Below, in pieces: positions 13,301 through 25,600 of a stretch of 64,000 nucleotides of DNA. The notes under the pieces were generated by a model that was not told the origin of the DNA, did not search any database, and saw nothing but the letters and a program-made list of their open reading frames with translations. This DNA comes from Membranipora membranacea (taxonomy: Eukaryota; Bryozoa; Gymnolaemata; Cheilostomatida; Membraniporidae): NCBI GenBank assembly GCA_914767715.1, contig OU612068.1, positions 31,806,001 to 31,870,000 of the forward strand, given 5' to 3'. The first letter of the stretch is position 1; each line of letters begins with the position of its first letter. A program made the translations under genes and the position numbers.

Positions 13301-14765
13301 ATTGATTCATTCCAAGTTGCAAACATTTTAAATACTCAACATAGATGACAAACATACAGGCCATTTGAATATCATCTTCTTCAAACCGCCTCTTTTCCTC
13401 ATCAGGTTTTTCACCTTCTTGCTGTTTCATACTTATGATGTAATCTTGTATAGATGGTCCCATACCACTGCGCAATACACGCTTCATCACACCTGCAGTA
13501 AAAAAGGCGAGCATGACCACAACTTTTACCTCAGGTTACATATATACCACTATATTGTGTAAAGATAGCAGCTGGTATGCATAAGATGACAACGGGAGAT
13601 ATATAGACAAGCCCAGCATACATTCTATAGTTAATGTCGATTATTTCGGTAGGGGGTCACAAGTCTCACCTCCATCTCCAATTATCGGCTCCATTTTCTT
13701 TTTGAGTTTCTCAAAGCTGCTGAGTTCATCATCATCATCTTCTTCACTATCGTTACCCAGATTATAGAGCTCTGAGTTCTTATATATATCAGCCTGCTCA
13801 AAGTATGAGCTACTCTCATCTACATTAATAAAAAGTTTCAATGTTCCAGCACCTTTGTTAGTTAGTTAGTGTTCCAAATAATGCGCTTAGGTCAAGCTAG
13901 TATGACATAATATCTCGCATGAACTTTCCTTTTTATATGGTTGGTGTCACTCTGTAGTGATGAACTACAGTCACTATTGCTAAATCGTTAAATCTAGCCA
14001 AAGCTGATGGTAGGAAATCTCAAAATGTACAGATCTCAAGATGCTTTTTGTTCAAGCCTGACTGATTAATGCCTCATCAGAAGTCGTAGACCGACATATA
14101 CTGCAGGCAAGAATCGAGCTATTTCCATGAGACAATCGGATTTCGTGTTTCTCTCATGGATTAAACATGAGAACCCGGTAGAGATATTATTGCAAGATTC
14201 AGACTTTATAAATCAAGTCGAAGATGTCTTCCCAATATATGATGTTAGCACAAAGATACAAGATAATCTCACTGACCAGGGATAAATGACTTAGCTTTCT
14301 GAAGACTTTCCTCATCAACAGTAAACTCGACACCTTTCCCTTCTCGGAGGTCATCCATATCTATATCATCTTTAAGTCTAACACCACCCTGCCAACAACA
14401 GGAATAAGTATGTTTGGTGATGATATTGATAAAAGCATATTATAAACTGATTATAGGTTTACATATAATAGTTAGTCCTCCACTTTGATTGGTATGCTTT
14501 TCTAAAACAGATCAGACTGGAATCTTTAAAAAAAAAACAAGGGCTAAGAGATTCAATTCACGATATAATCCCTTGAACTGACAAACCACCAGTAGCACTG
14601 AGAAATATTCCTATATTCATGCTTATACTATATATATATACAACAATACAGTTAGAAGCGATATGTCATTTATGAAATATTTATTCATCATCGAGCTGTT
14701 ATTAGATATCAGCACCAAATACCTACCATATCCTCATCTTCTGATCCAAATGCATCTGCTGACAT
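10337..14765 (-). CDS. FKBP6: FKBP6/Shutdown-like FKBP-TPR protein
   Basis: FKBP6 (vertebrates) and Shutdown (flies) are Hsp90 co-chaperones needed for piRNA loading in the germline. Ten coding exons in transcript order: 14765-14727 (start ATG, MSADAFGSEDEDM), 14388-14277, 13852-13670, 13492-13358, 13107-12886, 12667-12597, 12316-12197, 11969-11782, 11473-11354 and 10508-10337, giving about 453 residues. An acidic N-terminus leads into KKKMEPIIGDGGVMKRVLRS, then an FKBP domain (PFDVTYLRDDRPQKAYLNN, ALGSMKQKEVADFLIPPELA, FGALGCAPRIQPNATLRYK) and a TPR region (NRSMCAIKLEKWDHAITFSN, KALYLDPKNAKALYR). Compared with FKBP12, the Trp of the pocket is Phe, the Tyr before GA is Phe and the late Phe is Tyr, so weak or no isomerase activity is likely, as in its relatives. 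The strand before HYSA is preceded by an unusual charged insert of about 30 residues. The last exon carries a good GTATGT donor at 10384, so the true C-terminus may instead come from an unrecognised further exon. Confidence 0.88.
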
Positions 14766-15570
14766 GATTCTTCTAGGAATATCACTAGAATGTTGTTTTA
14801 TAATTCTTCTCCTTTCCCTTCAGCGAAATGGTTACAATATGCAGTTTTGTGTGCTCACTGGAAGAAAAATAGAGATCATTCAATAATTTGTAGTCTGGAT
14901 GGTGAAAGAGTTTGAAATATTCATGCTTCTTTCCTCGATTATTTTTTGGATCGGGTCAAAATATAGAAAATTACTACGGACGTTTGCCAAAACAAACAGG
15001 GCAAACAAACACTGCATTCTTATAATAACATATGTTACAATACAGGGTTTACCTCCAAGGTTATCTGTTAGATGATTGAAACCAGCACAGAGCCCGACTT
15101 GCAACCTACTACTCAACACTGGACAGGCTCACAGACTAAGACCCTCTCATGGTTGTTACCTGATGAAGTTTGTCGTTCAGTGTATATATTAGTTTGAAAC
15201 AAGATAATCCATGTCTCCGCTGACTGATTAAACAAGCACAGCGAGACAATTTTGTTGTTAAATGTACTGTTGAGTTGGCCCCCTAATACTTCTGGTCTGG
15301 GGCTTGCAAGTACTGGATTCAGTATCAACCACACAGCACCTTCACCAAAATAGAGGACACGATTTTGATTTGTTGATTGCCAATGCAATTTTAATACTTT
15401 ACTGAACTTCGTAGACTTATAGTTACAGTAACCATACAATCAATACATTTGTCATAATAATAAGATAATAAATAAATCAGTCACCATGTCATGATCATGT
15501 AATGATACTGAACTGATGCACATCATGCTTGGACGCCCCAGGTGCACATGCATTGCTCCCGGAATTATGC
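14766..15570. other. Upstream region of FKBP6-like gene
   Basis: Start of the roughly 1.9-kb interval separating two divergently oriented genes, so it should contain the FKBP6-like promoter and perhaps untranslated exons. I recognise no core promoter motif. Minus-strand open frames at 14880-15439 show no family similarity. Confidence 0.5.
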
Positions 15571-15939
15571 AAAATACAGGACTTCAACAGTTCTCAAGCT
15601 AGTTTCACATGTGTTAATAATGAAAGATTAAATACCTTTCTTCAACATTAAAAGTTATTCCAAATTGAATTGCTTGTTGAGCCGAATGACTGGCTGGTGA
15701 GTACACTACTGCCCCCCCCCCAAGGAAAACGTAAGGAATTATGCAAGTAGTATGTATGGGAGTCTCAGTGGTCGTGAAAGCGGCATAAACATTTTCCTTG
15801 GGGGGGGGCAGTAGTGTACTCACCAGTCATTCGGCTCAACAAGTAATTCAATAACTTTTAATGTTGAAGAAAGATATTTAATCTTTTATTATGAACACAT
15901 GTGAATCTCGCTTGAGAACTGTTGAAGTCCTGTATTTTC
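15571..15939. mobile_element. Foldback / MITE-like inverted repeat element
   Basis: Two arms of about 150 bp, nearly identical in inverted orientation, flank a loop of about 60 bp (roughly 15731-15791). The left arm starts AAAATACAGGACTTCAACAG and the right arm ends with its complement at 15939. Both arms contain GCCGAATGACTGG and GTACACTACTGCC next to a C-run (11 C on the left, 9 G on the right). There is no coding capacity. No clear target-site duplication is visible at these ends, so the true termini may differ by a few bases. It sits between the divergent FKBP6-like and zinc-finger genes. Confidence 0.85.
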
Positions 15940-16686
15940 AATACATACTCCCAATTAATGGATTGAGTGCAAAGTTCAACCTCAAATCTCAGACTAGAAC
16001 AGTATTGTAAAATAATTACAGTACAGTTCTACATCGGAATGTTGGTATATGTCACTCTAACAATAACAGACAAAATTGACAGGAAATGGGGAAAATGGCG
16101 TCAATCTGCATCAAAAAATTATAAATCTCTTGCCCTTCATATTTTCAACTGTTTGCTGTAGTACTGATACATGTAGCAGACTCCAGCACACAAACAGTGC
16201 TAAACACGATTGAACCATTTTCATTATTGGAGGGGAATCATGGAAGTGATGGTATGTTTAAGGCTGTGACCTCTTTTAGTTTGGCTGTTGTAGGGACGTT
16301 TATTGTAAAAAAAAAGTTGTGCCAGAAGATGCAATAAATTGGCGGCATATTTCACCTGGAGTAGTCATGCTTGTTTGTTTACATTTGTTGAACAAGGTTT
16401 CAGATTATGAGCTTGAGTGACATGTTTCATATCCTTTCCTTGTATTGTTGCTCGTATTATAGGAAGGCAAATAAAAAAAAGAATAGAATATGTGGCTGTG
16501 GCAGCAGAATAGATAGTGCCATCATGACCAAGGAGTCATGCATGCAAGCATTAACTACTATTATACAATCAAATTCAATATCAATCATCATCATGAATAA
16601 TAAGGCTATCCCAATGTGACGCTCACCTCCTTTGTATGTATAAACTACTGTATTTATCATCCCCAGCCATCTTCAGTTCATATACG
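15940..16686. other. Upstream region of the zinc-finger gene
   Basis: Expected to hold the zinc-finger gene promoter and 5' UTR. A possible acceptor (CCCCAG near 16668) lies just before the chosen start codon, so an upstream non-coding exon is possible. No TATA box or other promoter motif stands out. Confidence 0.45.
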
Positions 16687-19600
16687 ATGTCCAGAATTTA
16701 CTTGCAGATAACATGCGATGAGGAAGGAAATATAGAGAATGAAACAAGAACAGCCGTAAATCTCCAGGCACAGTCAAGTAAAATCGCAGACCAGCAGCAG
16801 CCGTCACCAGCTGGCGCTGTCAATGCTTCTCTACCTGTGGAAGAAATCCCAAGTCTACGACCTAGAGCTACTATTTTAAAAGAAGGGCAGCGATATGAGT
16901 TGCCACTGTTCAGTGATGGGGTATGGCAGTGTCCATTTTGCGAGGAAGGCAAAGTTCTCTTTATTGATGAAGCTGAAGCAAGAAATCACATTCACAACGA
17001 ACATGCTAAGAAACAGTTCAAGCACAATGGTATGTATTGTACTTATAAGCGGTTATGTCTTTCCTCATCATTGGCATTAGTTTGGAGTCTTCTCAATTTG
17101 ATGGCAGACACAGTTGAAAAAAAAAATATTGTTCCTATTGTAGAATGGGTAGTGTATCTATGTTCACAAAGTTCTTGCGGAGTGTTGCGTGACCGGAGTC
17201 ATTACCATTGCCCTACCTGTGATAAAGCTGTCATTAGTCGTGGTGACTTCGCATTCCACTTAAAAAGTCATGAAACTAAACATGGAGGGAAACCTACCAG
17301 GGGGAGACGGAAGACATTGGCAGCTGTTATTGGCAATCAGGCTGGGTTGCAAAATATACAGGTAAGTAAGTCAGATCTTACTGGAGGCCTTAAAGCTCGA
17401 CCCGAAGATCAATAATGATCATTCATTGTTCCTGAGCATTATACTTGAATATGAATTGAGGAACCATCTGATAAAAGGGGGCAACTCCAATTAATAAATT
17501 TCTTTTGTATTTATTTATTTATTTATTTATAGAGGTTTTCGTAGAAGTGTACAGATAACAAAAAGAATTCTATTATATGTAACTTGTTGTTTATGGGATC
17601 AGTCAGCTGTGTTATGTGGTTGGTTTCATGGAAACATATATCTATCCCATAGTAAGGCAGGAGTTATGCCAATTTGAAGTACAAAAAATAGCTTCCATGA
17701 AGCTTCATCACAATTCCTTTCAATTTTATGTGGATGCTGTGGAACTTTCGAGGTGGCAATCAAGGTTGTTCAATTAAGTTTTTAGAGATAATTAAGGCAA
17801 GCATAGGTCACTTTTTATATTGTACCCTCACAAATGAGGCTTATCTCAGCTGTTCTCTCCTGGATCAAATCGTTTCAAGCTTTCCAAATAACATAAATTG
17901 TGTTATATTAACAGTTGTTTAGCCACGCTTCACTGATTGTATCACCGACTATACTGAGCCTCATAGACAACCAGCAGCAGTTCTGGAGTGAGCTGGAGGT
18001 GAAATGTGGTATGACTTGTCTACGAGATGGAGACGAGGGCCAGCAGTTCTGTGTGCTCCAAGGTAAGTTCTTACTCAGGGTGCAGGCCAGGTCTGCCTTA
18101 TTTGGGCTGCAACTCAAGTGATCGACATATGCAAACTCAAAAGTGTAAGTGATGTTTGATATTAGAATTACACAAGCATGTTAAGTGAGCTGGTTGTGTC
18201 CCCCAGCCTAGAAGGGTGTCATGTGCTCCCAGAGAAGAGTTTTTCCTTGCTTCCTGGTGCAGGGCGGTAGGTTTATGTATGATCTAGTCTGGAGTGCTCC
18301 AATGATATATTATGTATATAGATTTCAATGTAACCTTTTCTTAATAATTAAAGGTCAATATGACAGCGTCATCAAAGCAAACTCCTTCCTTGAGAGATAT
18401 GTTCTGGATAAGCTCCAGTCAGAGGTCGCTGCAAAACTCGTATCAACTGCTTATGAATCCCCATCCGGGAACAAGGGTGAGCTACCTGGTCACAATCCAA
18501 CTGTAAATATAGTTTGCTCTTCAACAGGCGTATGAGGTGGCTCAGTTGGTGAGAGCGCTGTTCCTTCAGCATACAAATGTTGAAGCCCCCAGGTGTGCTC
18601 CGACCTGCCTGTAAACAGAGAGCGTTCTCACCACTGAGGCACTAAAAATTTTGCCTCCCATGCCACGGGTTGTGGCGAGTGATAAGACATCTGATTTTAA
18701 TGGATTTTTTATTCAACAGGCTACCTGAAAGGAAAATCCATAGGTAGATATATAATAGTCGAAACTAACATTTCATACATATTCTTTGTGTCGCAACCAA
18801 TTATACAAGTATTTAATAATGATTCTTAGACGTGAATGACGTAGATGAGAATGAGGGCGTGGCTGGTACAGACTCTAGTTCAGCCCGTCCTAGCTCTGAC
18901 AGTACTGTAGATGTAAGACGATCAGGACGTAAGAGAAGACCTAACAGTACATTAGATGAGTATATCACCCCTAAGTCTGCTCGTATACATGATAATGATG
19001 ATGTGAGTATGCCTGGCCCATTGTATATGAATGATAAATTTGTATTTGTAAAAGCCTAGATTTCCTGGGTAAGAGTAATGATCAGTGCAGCACACCCGGT
19101 TGACAACACAATAAGCTTGATTTTTCAGGTATTTTGTGGGCTTTTCTGGCTTTCTAATTTACATATGATGCACTGTTCAGGAGAGTTTTGTTTCTATTTT
19201 TAACCAATTATGTGTTAGCAGAGAGTTCTCCCTGGTGTAAGCTTTTCCTACAAAGAGTTTTCCACCCTTTTATACAAAGGGGACAACTCAGCCCACTGGT
19301 GATTTCTCTCTCATGACAGATGTAATAATGACCGTGCCCATTGATATGAATATATATCAGTGACCGTGCCTAACCTAAATTCCAATGTTTGGGCCTTATC
19401 ATATTATACACAATCAGTAGATATAAAATGAAGGAGAATTTTGCTTGGTGCGGTGGAACCTAGTTTTCTTGCTTTGAACAGCAGAAGAGAAAAAATCTGA
19501 TATAGAAGTTTAAACTACTGCTGCCACTCATGCAAATTTGTGCTCATTGAATTCTGCACAGCTCCAAGATCATTAATTGAGACTTAAATCTCATAATTGT

Positions 19601-22600
19601 CACCTAATGGGCAAATAATTTGCACAAACTGATCTTCAAAATCAGGACATGAAATCTACGCACCAGCTTAAGACGGGTACAGTGTGCACCTAGTAAGACG
19701 GCTTCAGCTCAGTACAAATGAACAAAATTAATCATATTTTTATCATTTTAGACGGCCAACTCTATGGCTATAAGACAATCTTCTGTGGCTCACATACTGA
19801 AGACATCTGTAGAACAGGAGTGTCATGTCACGCTGTCAAAGAATATCGAAAGTGGTAAGCCCATGAATTGCAACTCAAATTTGCGGTAAATCTCCAGCAC
19901 TCTGCATGGATTATGCAGTGTGAATGTGACCGTATCATCTGTACGGTCATGATAACTCATTCTAGCATTATAATTATAGAACGTAATTCTTCTCATGATG
20001 TGTTGTATTTGTCATGATACAGGAGAGTACCAGGTACACATGATGTTTCCTCCGCCAATTATATCAGAGCCTCAGCCTGATGCTGATAATACTGTATTAG
20101 ACACAGCGACAGCTCCTAAGCCTGATAGTACAGCGCTAGATATCAGCGAGGATCCACTGGATGTGGCTGATGATGGTGAGTGAGAACCATTCGTATCCAG
20201 TAAGACTGACCCAGTGCTTCCATATGCCACCCCCTATTATATTGTACCACCATCGCATCCTTTCATTCCGGATGTTAAAAAGTAAATTATGACTGAGAAT
20301 ATGGGTGAGCTGATGTTTTAAACTTTCTGTTTTTGTTCACTAAGATGATGAGGATGAGGATTATAAGGTTGACGGAGAAGCTGAGACTGCGGCAGCGTCC
20401 GATGACGAGATGGACGACACAGCTGATGCTGCTGATCAGGTGTCAACAGCATCAACATCACGATCTCGTGTCAAGTTCAGGTAACCACTCCTATTTATGT
20501 TCATTATATATGGTATTTTGTGATGAAAAGTTTTCGCTCAGCAATATATTTCTTATTCTAGAATTATAATGTTATCCGGTGCATTCTAAACTTAGTAAAC
20601 TAGCACATCCCAGTACGAGAAAGTAGGGAATGTCATACTAGGTGTGACATGTTTGGAAAAATACGGTTATTAAGGAAATGGGAACAAAATTTTCCACGCT
20701 TTACACATACACACATGCATAAACCATCCTTAATAAGACACCAGCACCACCAGCCGTACCACTAAATGCCAGTGCAGTTTTTTTAATTACTTTATGAATT
20801 TTTACAACAACAATTTTATGTACAACTGAGTTACACCAAGAGCACTGCTGTCATATACATACATTTCTTCATCATCCTCGCCATGATATCGTATGTAAAA
20901 ATACAAATCAATCAATCAAATCAAAGACAAACCGGTGCTAAGATGACTTGTGTTTTTTGGTACCATGTTTAGAACAAGGTGTGTCTAGATATATGATATG
21001 AGATCTCGATTAAGAAAATTTCAAAACAGGCTCTCAGTTTATAGGATACATGGGGCTGATGGAGGGTGACAATATCATGCCATGTGATACAGTCTATGTA
21101 TATTTGATATATAACTTTTATCCCGACAGAATGCCTTGCTGTTTTTGCCAAGGAATCTGAGATCTTTTACACCTTATTTGTACAAGGTATGCTGATATGT
21201 GATAATGAGCACTGAATGCTTCACAAGATGTCCTCATTCTGTAACCTAATTCGGCCACAACACACACAAAAAAGTGTCCGTATGACAAGGTTACTCTCAC
21301 TGTAACGATCACTGTGTGTTCTGTGTTCTGTGTTACAGATGTCCTGTATGCAGCATTAGCTTTGACAGTATAGATAATTTACTGAAACATAAGAAGGACT
21401 CACACAGTTCTACTGATACAGCCACTAGTGGTTCCTCTGCTCTATCTAGCAGTACTACCTCTACTCCACACTACTGTAAGGTAAGATAACAAATGAGGTA
21501 ATCATACTGGTGGTAGTCCCAGATAAAGCCATGAGGGGAGATGTGTTTGATAACTATATAAACAACGACACATGTTTTATGCAACGTGGTCTAGACTAGA
21601 CAACTGCTAACAACCCACTATACTTCTATAATAACATATAACATAGTTATGTTACAAAGAGTAATCCATGATCATAATAGCTCTATACAGCCCACACATT
21701 GCATAGGAGAGCTTTCTGAGTTTGAGCCGCTTTACACCTGTTTGGTGGCACAATACTTCAAAGATTCTCACTGTAAAATTGTCAAATTTGGATCAAATAT
21801 TTTAAATATCTGGGTTTTCATCAACAAGGAATTGTCTGGAGCCCTGATTGCCCTTTAATTAACAATGTATATGTAATCTTGCACAGCAATTTCATTGTTT
21901 CATAGTTGTGTAACTAGTTGGTAATATTATTGCCAATCCTATGGCCTTACCATTACTATCAAGTTTACACCCTACTCCATACCATAGCTTGTCCAACTCA
22001 TAACTGATAATTGTTTTAATACAATGTTGACCACCTCCTATTAGATTGCCACATATGTGTATTGATATCTCCTTATTATCGTTCCGAGATTCTTATGGTT
22101 GAAACCTCAACACTGGAATGTTAATGAGATGGTCTCAATTTCATGTTTCATAACAGGAGTGTCAGTTTTCCACACCATTGAAGCAGACGCTAAAACTTCA
22201 TATCAGCCGAGAGCACAGAGAAAAGCAACTGGAGTGTCTTGATTGTCACGAGAAGTTTGGCCCTCTGATTGATCTAAAGACGCACATCCGTGAGACAGGT
22301 AATTAAAGAGTACACACATACCCTGATCAGGCAGAATTCTCCCTGCCCTCATCATAATAACCATTACTTATAATACCAATTAGAAAATATGAACTGTTAG
22401 GTAAATGCAGAAATGATCCTCTATTATGGCGAGGATCTCCCATACAACAGGGGGATAATGCTAACGCATCATCACTGACAGATTGCCCAATCAGCTGACA
22501 TTTTAATATCCAGGTTTGACAAAGATTTCTAAAATAAATCACATTTCTAGGGAGGTCGATTTTTGTCAGGATGGTTTCTTTGCAGCTTATTGGCCACCTT

Positions 22601-25600
22601 TCCCTTTAAACATTTGCATACCATGATGCGCTTGTGCCCTGCAGATAGATGAATTAGGAACTGTTATTATTATAATCGATCATTTCTGGATTTCCCACAC
22701 CGTTCATACTTTTCTGATTGACATAAAAATGGCGATGTGCTACTGGACGTTTGCTAAATGCCAGTGTCAGTCTCTAAGGCTGTATTATTTTAGTCGTCGA
22801 ATCAATTCGCTCTGCCAAAACGAACTAAGCACAGCTCTTACTAGCCAGTGTTGATTGTAGAAGACTTTTTCTGTTAATTCCTGACAGCTGGTCACAATGG
22901 TCAGAAGAACACGATATCTCTCTAGTTGTCTAGGGATGGGTTTGGGATGGTTGTATTTTGTACCCTTCACACATGTAGACTGGTGTGCATGTTAGTATCT
23001 AGGTGTGAATGTCAGTATCTAGGTCATTTTATATGCACCAAATAAATGATTCCTCCTGTTAGAATTATGGCTGCATTGAATATGTTTGATAATACTTCTA
23101 GTCTATATTTCTCATGCTGATGAGCCATGCTTCACTGTTGTCTCTGTTGTACTGCATAACACCGGTGCTTTTCAACATTTTCTGTCTGTCGCCATTTCTT
23201 CGTGAAGATGATGATTTAAAAAATCATACCATTCTTCTTGTAAATCAGGATGGTATATGTTTAGGTCACCGGAAAGGGCAACACACAAATTTATATAAAC
23301 AGATGGTGGAGTGTAAGGTGTGTAATAAACACATGCAACTGAAAAACCTCAAGGCACACATGGAACTGGTGCATGAGAAGGTGAAAAACTTCAGCTGTGA
23401 AATCTGTGGTAAGATGTTCGGCACACGGTTCCTGGTCAAAGAACACATGGAAATTCACAAGGTACGTATGTCTTGTTCTGCCTAAACAACTTTCTGGCCA
23501 TTGTTAACAGGTAATAGTGCTCATAATCTGGCAATCCATGAAAATAACTGTGGCAAACGTCATAATTATTTGCACATAAAGCTAAATTATCATAACTGTT
23601 GCAACAACGAAAAATTGACCAATCGTAACTGTATGGCTTCCAAAAATTTTGCCTCAGTTATTGGAAAGCCATAAAAATCTCATCAGTAGTACTGACATCA
23701 AGCAGTTCCTGTTAGATTACATAAAAAGTTGATCCATTTTTCACAAAATTGATGAGGTAACCGAATCGAGTTATTAAACAGCCAACACATTTCAAAACTT
23801 CTCCACTCGTCATGCATCATTTATTTTGATGAGCAGCAGTCATAGGATATATCCTTACTCTGTGATATAAACAGAGACTATAGATATTATCTATGGTCTG
23901 TGATATAAATACAACTATGCTATTGGATCACTAAGTGAGTGTAGAAGTGTAGTCTTCTACAATAATATCCTCTTGTTCCATTATCGATGCCATAAAAATG
24001 CAGCTTTTTTGGTAAAAGAATAGTGTCATGCTACCAATACAACAATTGTGTTAAGGAGCAATGGGTCATTTAAATTTAGGTATTGGCTAATGATATATAG
24101 AGTAAGGCACACTCGTGTCGGCGCGCTCATGGGAATTTGAAACGAGTACTTCCTGTGTTTGCAGTGGAATATACTGGTAGAGGAAGTTTTGTAACACTTG
24201 GATTGACACCCCAATTTTTATCACGAGAGATCATCAATTCTGTGACAGTTTGTGATTAATATGTATGATGAACTGCACTCGCCTTTGCGATACTCATACC
24301 AGCCTCTATCCACTAATTTTTCTTAGGTCGGTCAGGTTATGCGATGAACTTCTTCTCATTGGTTTATGTGACAACAGTTGTCACACAAACTGTAGATGAG
24401 GCTGTGTGATGATAATGTCTAGCCTTTAATTATTTCTAGGAGGTGAAAATATTTTTGAAGTGTGTGTAAATGAAATAATTTGAATAAATTCTCTAGATTG
24501 TATCAGGAAGTACACCAGAGTCTCTAACGCCTCACCAGTGCAGAAATTCCTTTGTGAATTAATACCCGGGATAAATGGAACAATTGACAAGTTTCTGGAA
24601 GCAGGGTGCAACTGCAAGTGTGCAAGCAAAAGTGGAGAACATGGGCGGACAGACCTAAATATTCACTCAACGCCTCTATGAGGGTGATTTAACTTCAGCA
24701 ATTTCACAAAATTTTCATGCAAAAGGGTCACCATGGAAGTTTGCAATAGCTTCTTGAAACAAGTCGCATTCTGCTCAATTTTACAGTCATAAAGCCTTTC
24801 TCATATGTTGTATCTCATTCTCATCTAAAAATATTTTGTATCAAAAAAATTATGTTTGTAAAGCTGATTCAGAATGAGTAGTATAGTTTGTTTTAAAGAT
24901 ATCTGGCCCATAGGATTACCTCATTCATGAAAAAATATTTTTAGGATATTAACATTTACTCTCATGCATAGAGTTACCGCAACATTTTTAAGAAGTAAAA
25001 GTATCAAAATTAATTCAACCTTCTGCATTGGTTTGTTTTTGTCCAGTCACCGAAAGTGTGAATTAGAAAGTTTAAATGTTGTGAAACTTCGATACGTTCG
25101 TCAAACTGCAGACATGTAAAATAATTTCATATTTTGATCCGGTGAAAACTGGAACACATGAGACATTCACTGCCTCGAGATATCAAAACCATTGACACTT
25201 TATCTTATGCCGGTGCGGCAATGATGAAACTCATGAGAAGCAACATGCTGCTTCACGAAGATAATCTCAGACTAATCGTACACTTTCCCACCTATACAGC
25301 TGTGATCCTGTTCGGGTGAACTAAGGAGTAAAATCAGTGCACACTTTGGTCCAACTATCCTTGAACTGATAAATATATATACAATGATCCAAATGTAGCC
25401 TGAAATATAAACAAGAAATGGAAGTCCCGTCCTCCTATCTGCCCACAGGCGATTTAAAGCTCACTGAGAATGCAGTCATGATTAAGTATGTGCCACTTGG
25501 CACCAGTGACTTGTATTGTAACATAAATTCAAGAAGGTTGAATGGGTCCTCACAAAAAGTAAAAGGCTGCAGGTTAAATTTTCAACAAGCCATTTTGATA

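Noticed and set aside
18831-19059. Separate small gene encoding an acidic/basic peptide
   Set aside because: It is exon 5 of the zinc-finger gene, joined in phase on both sides.
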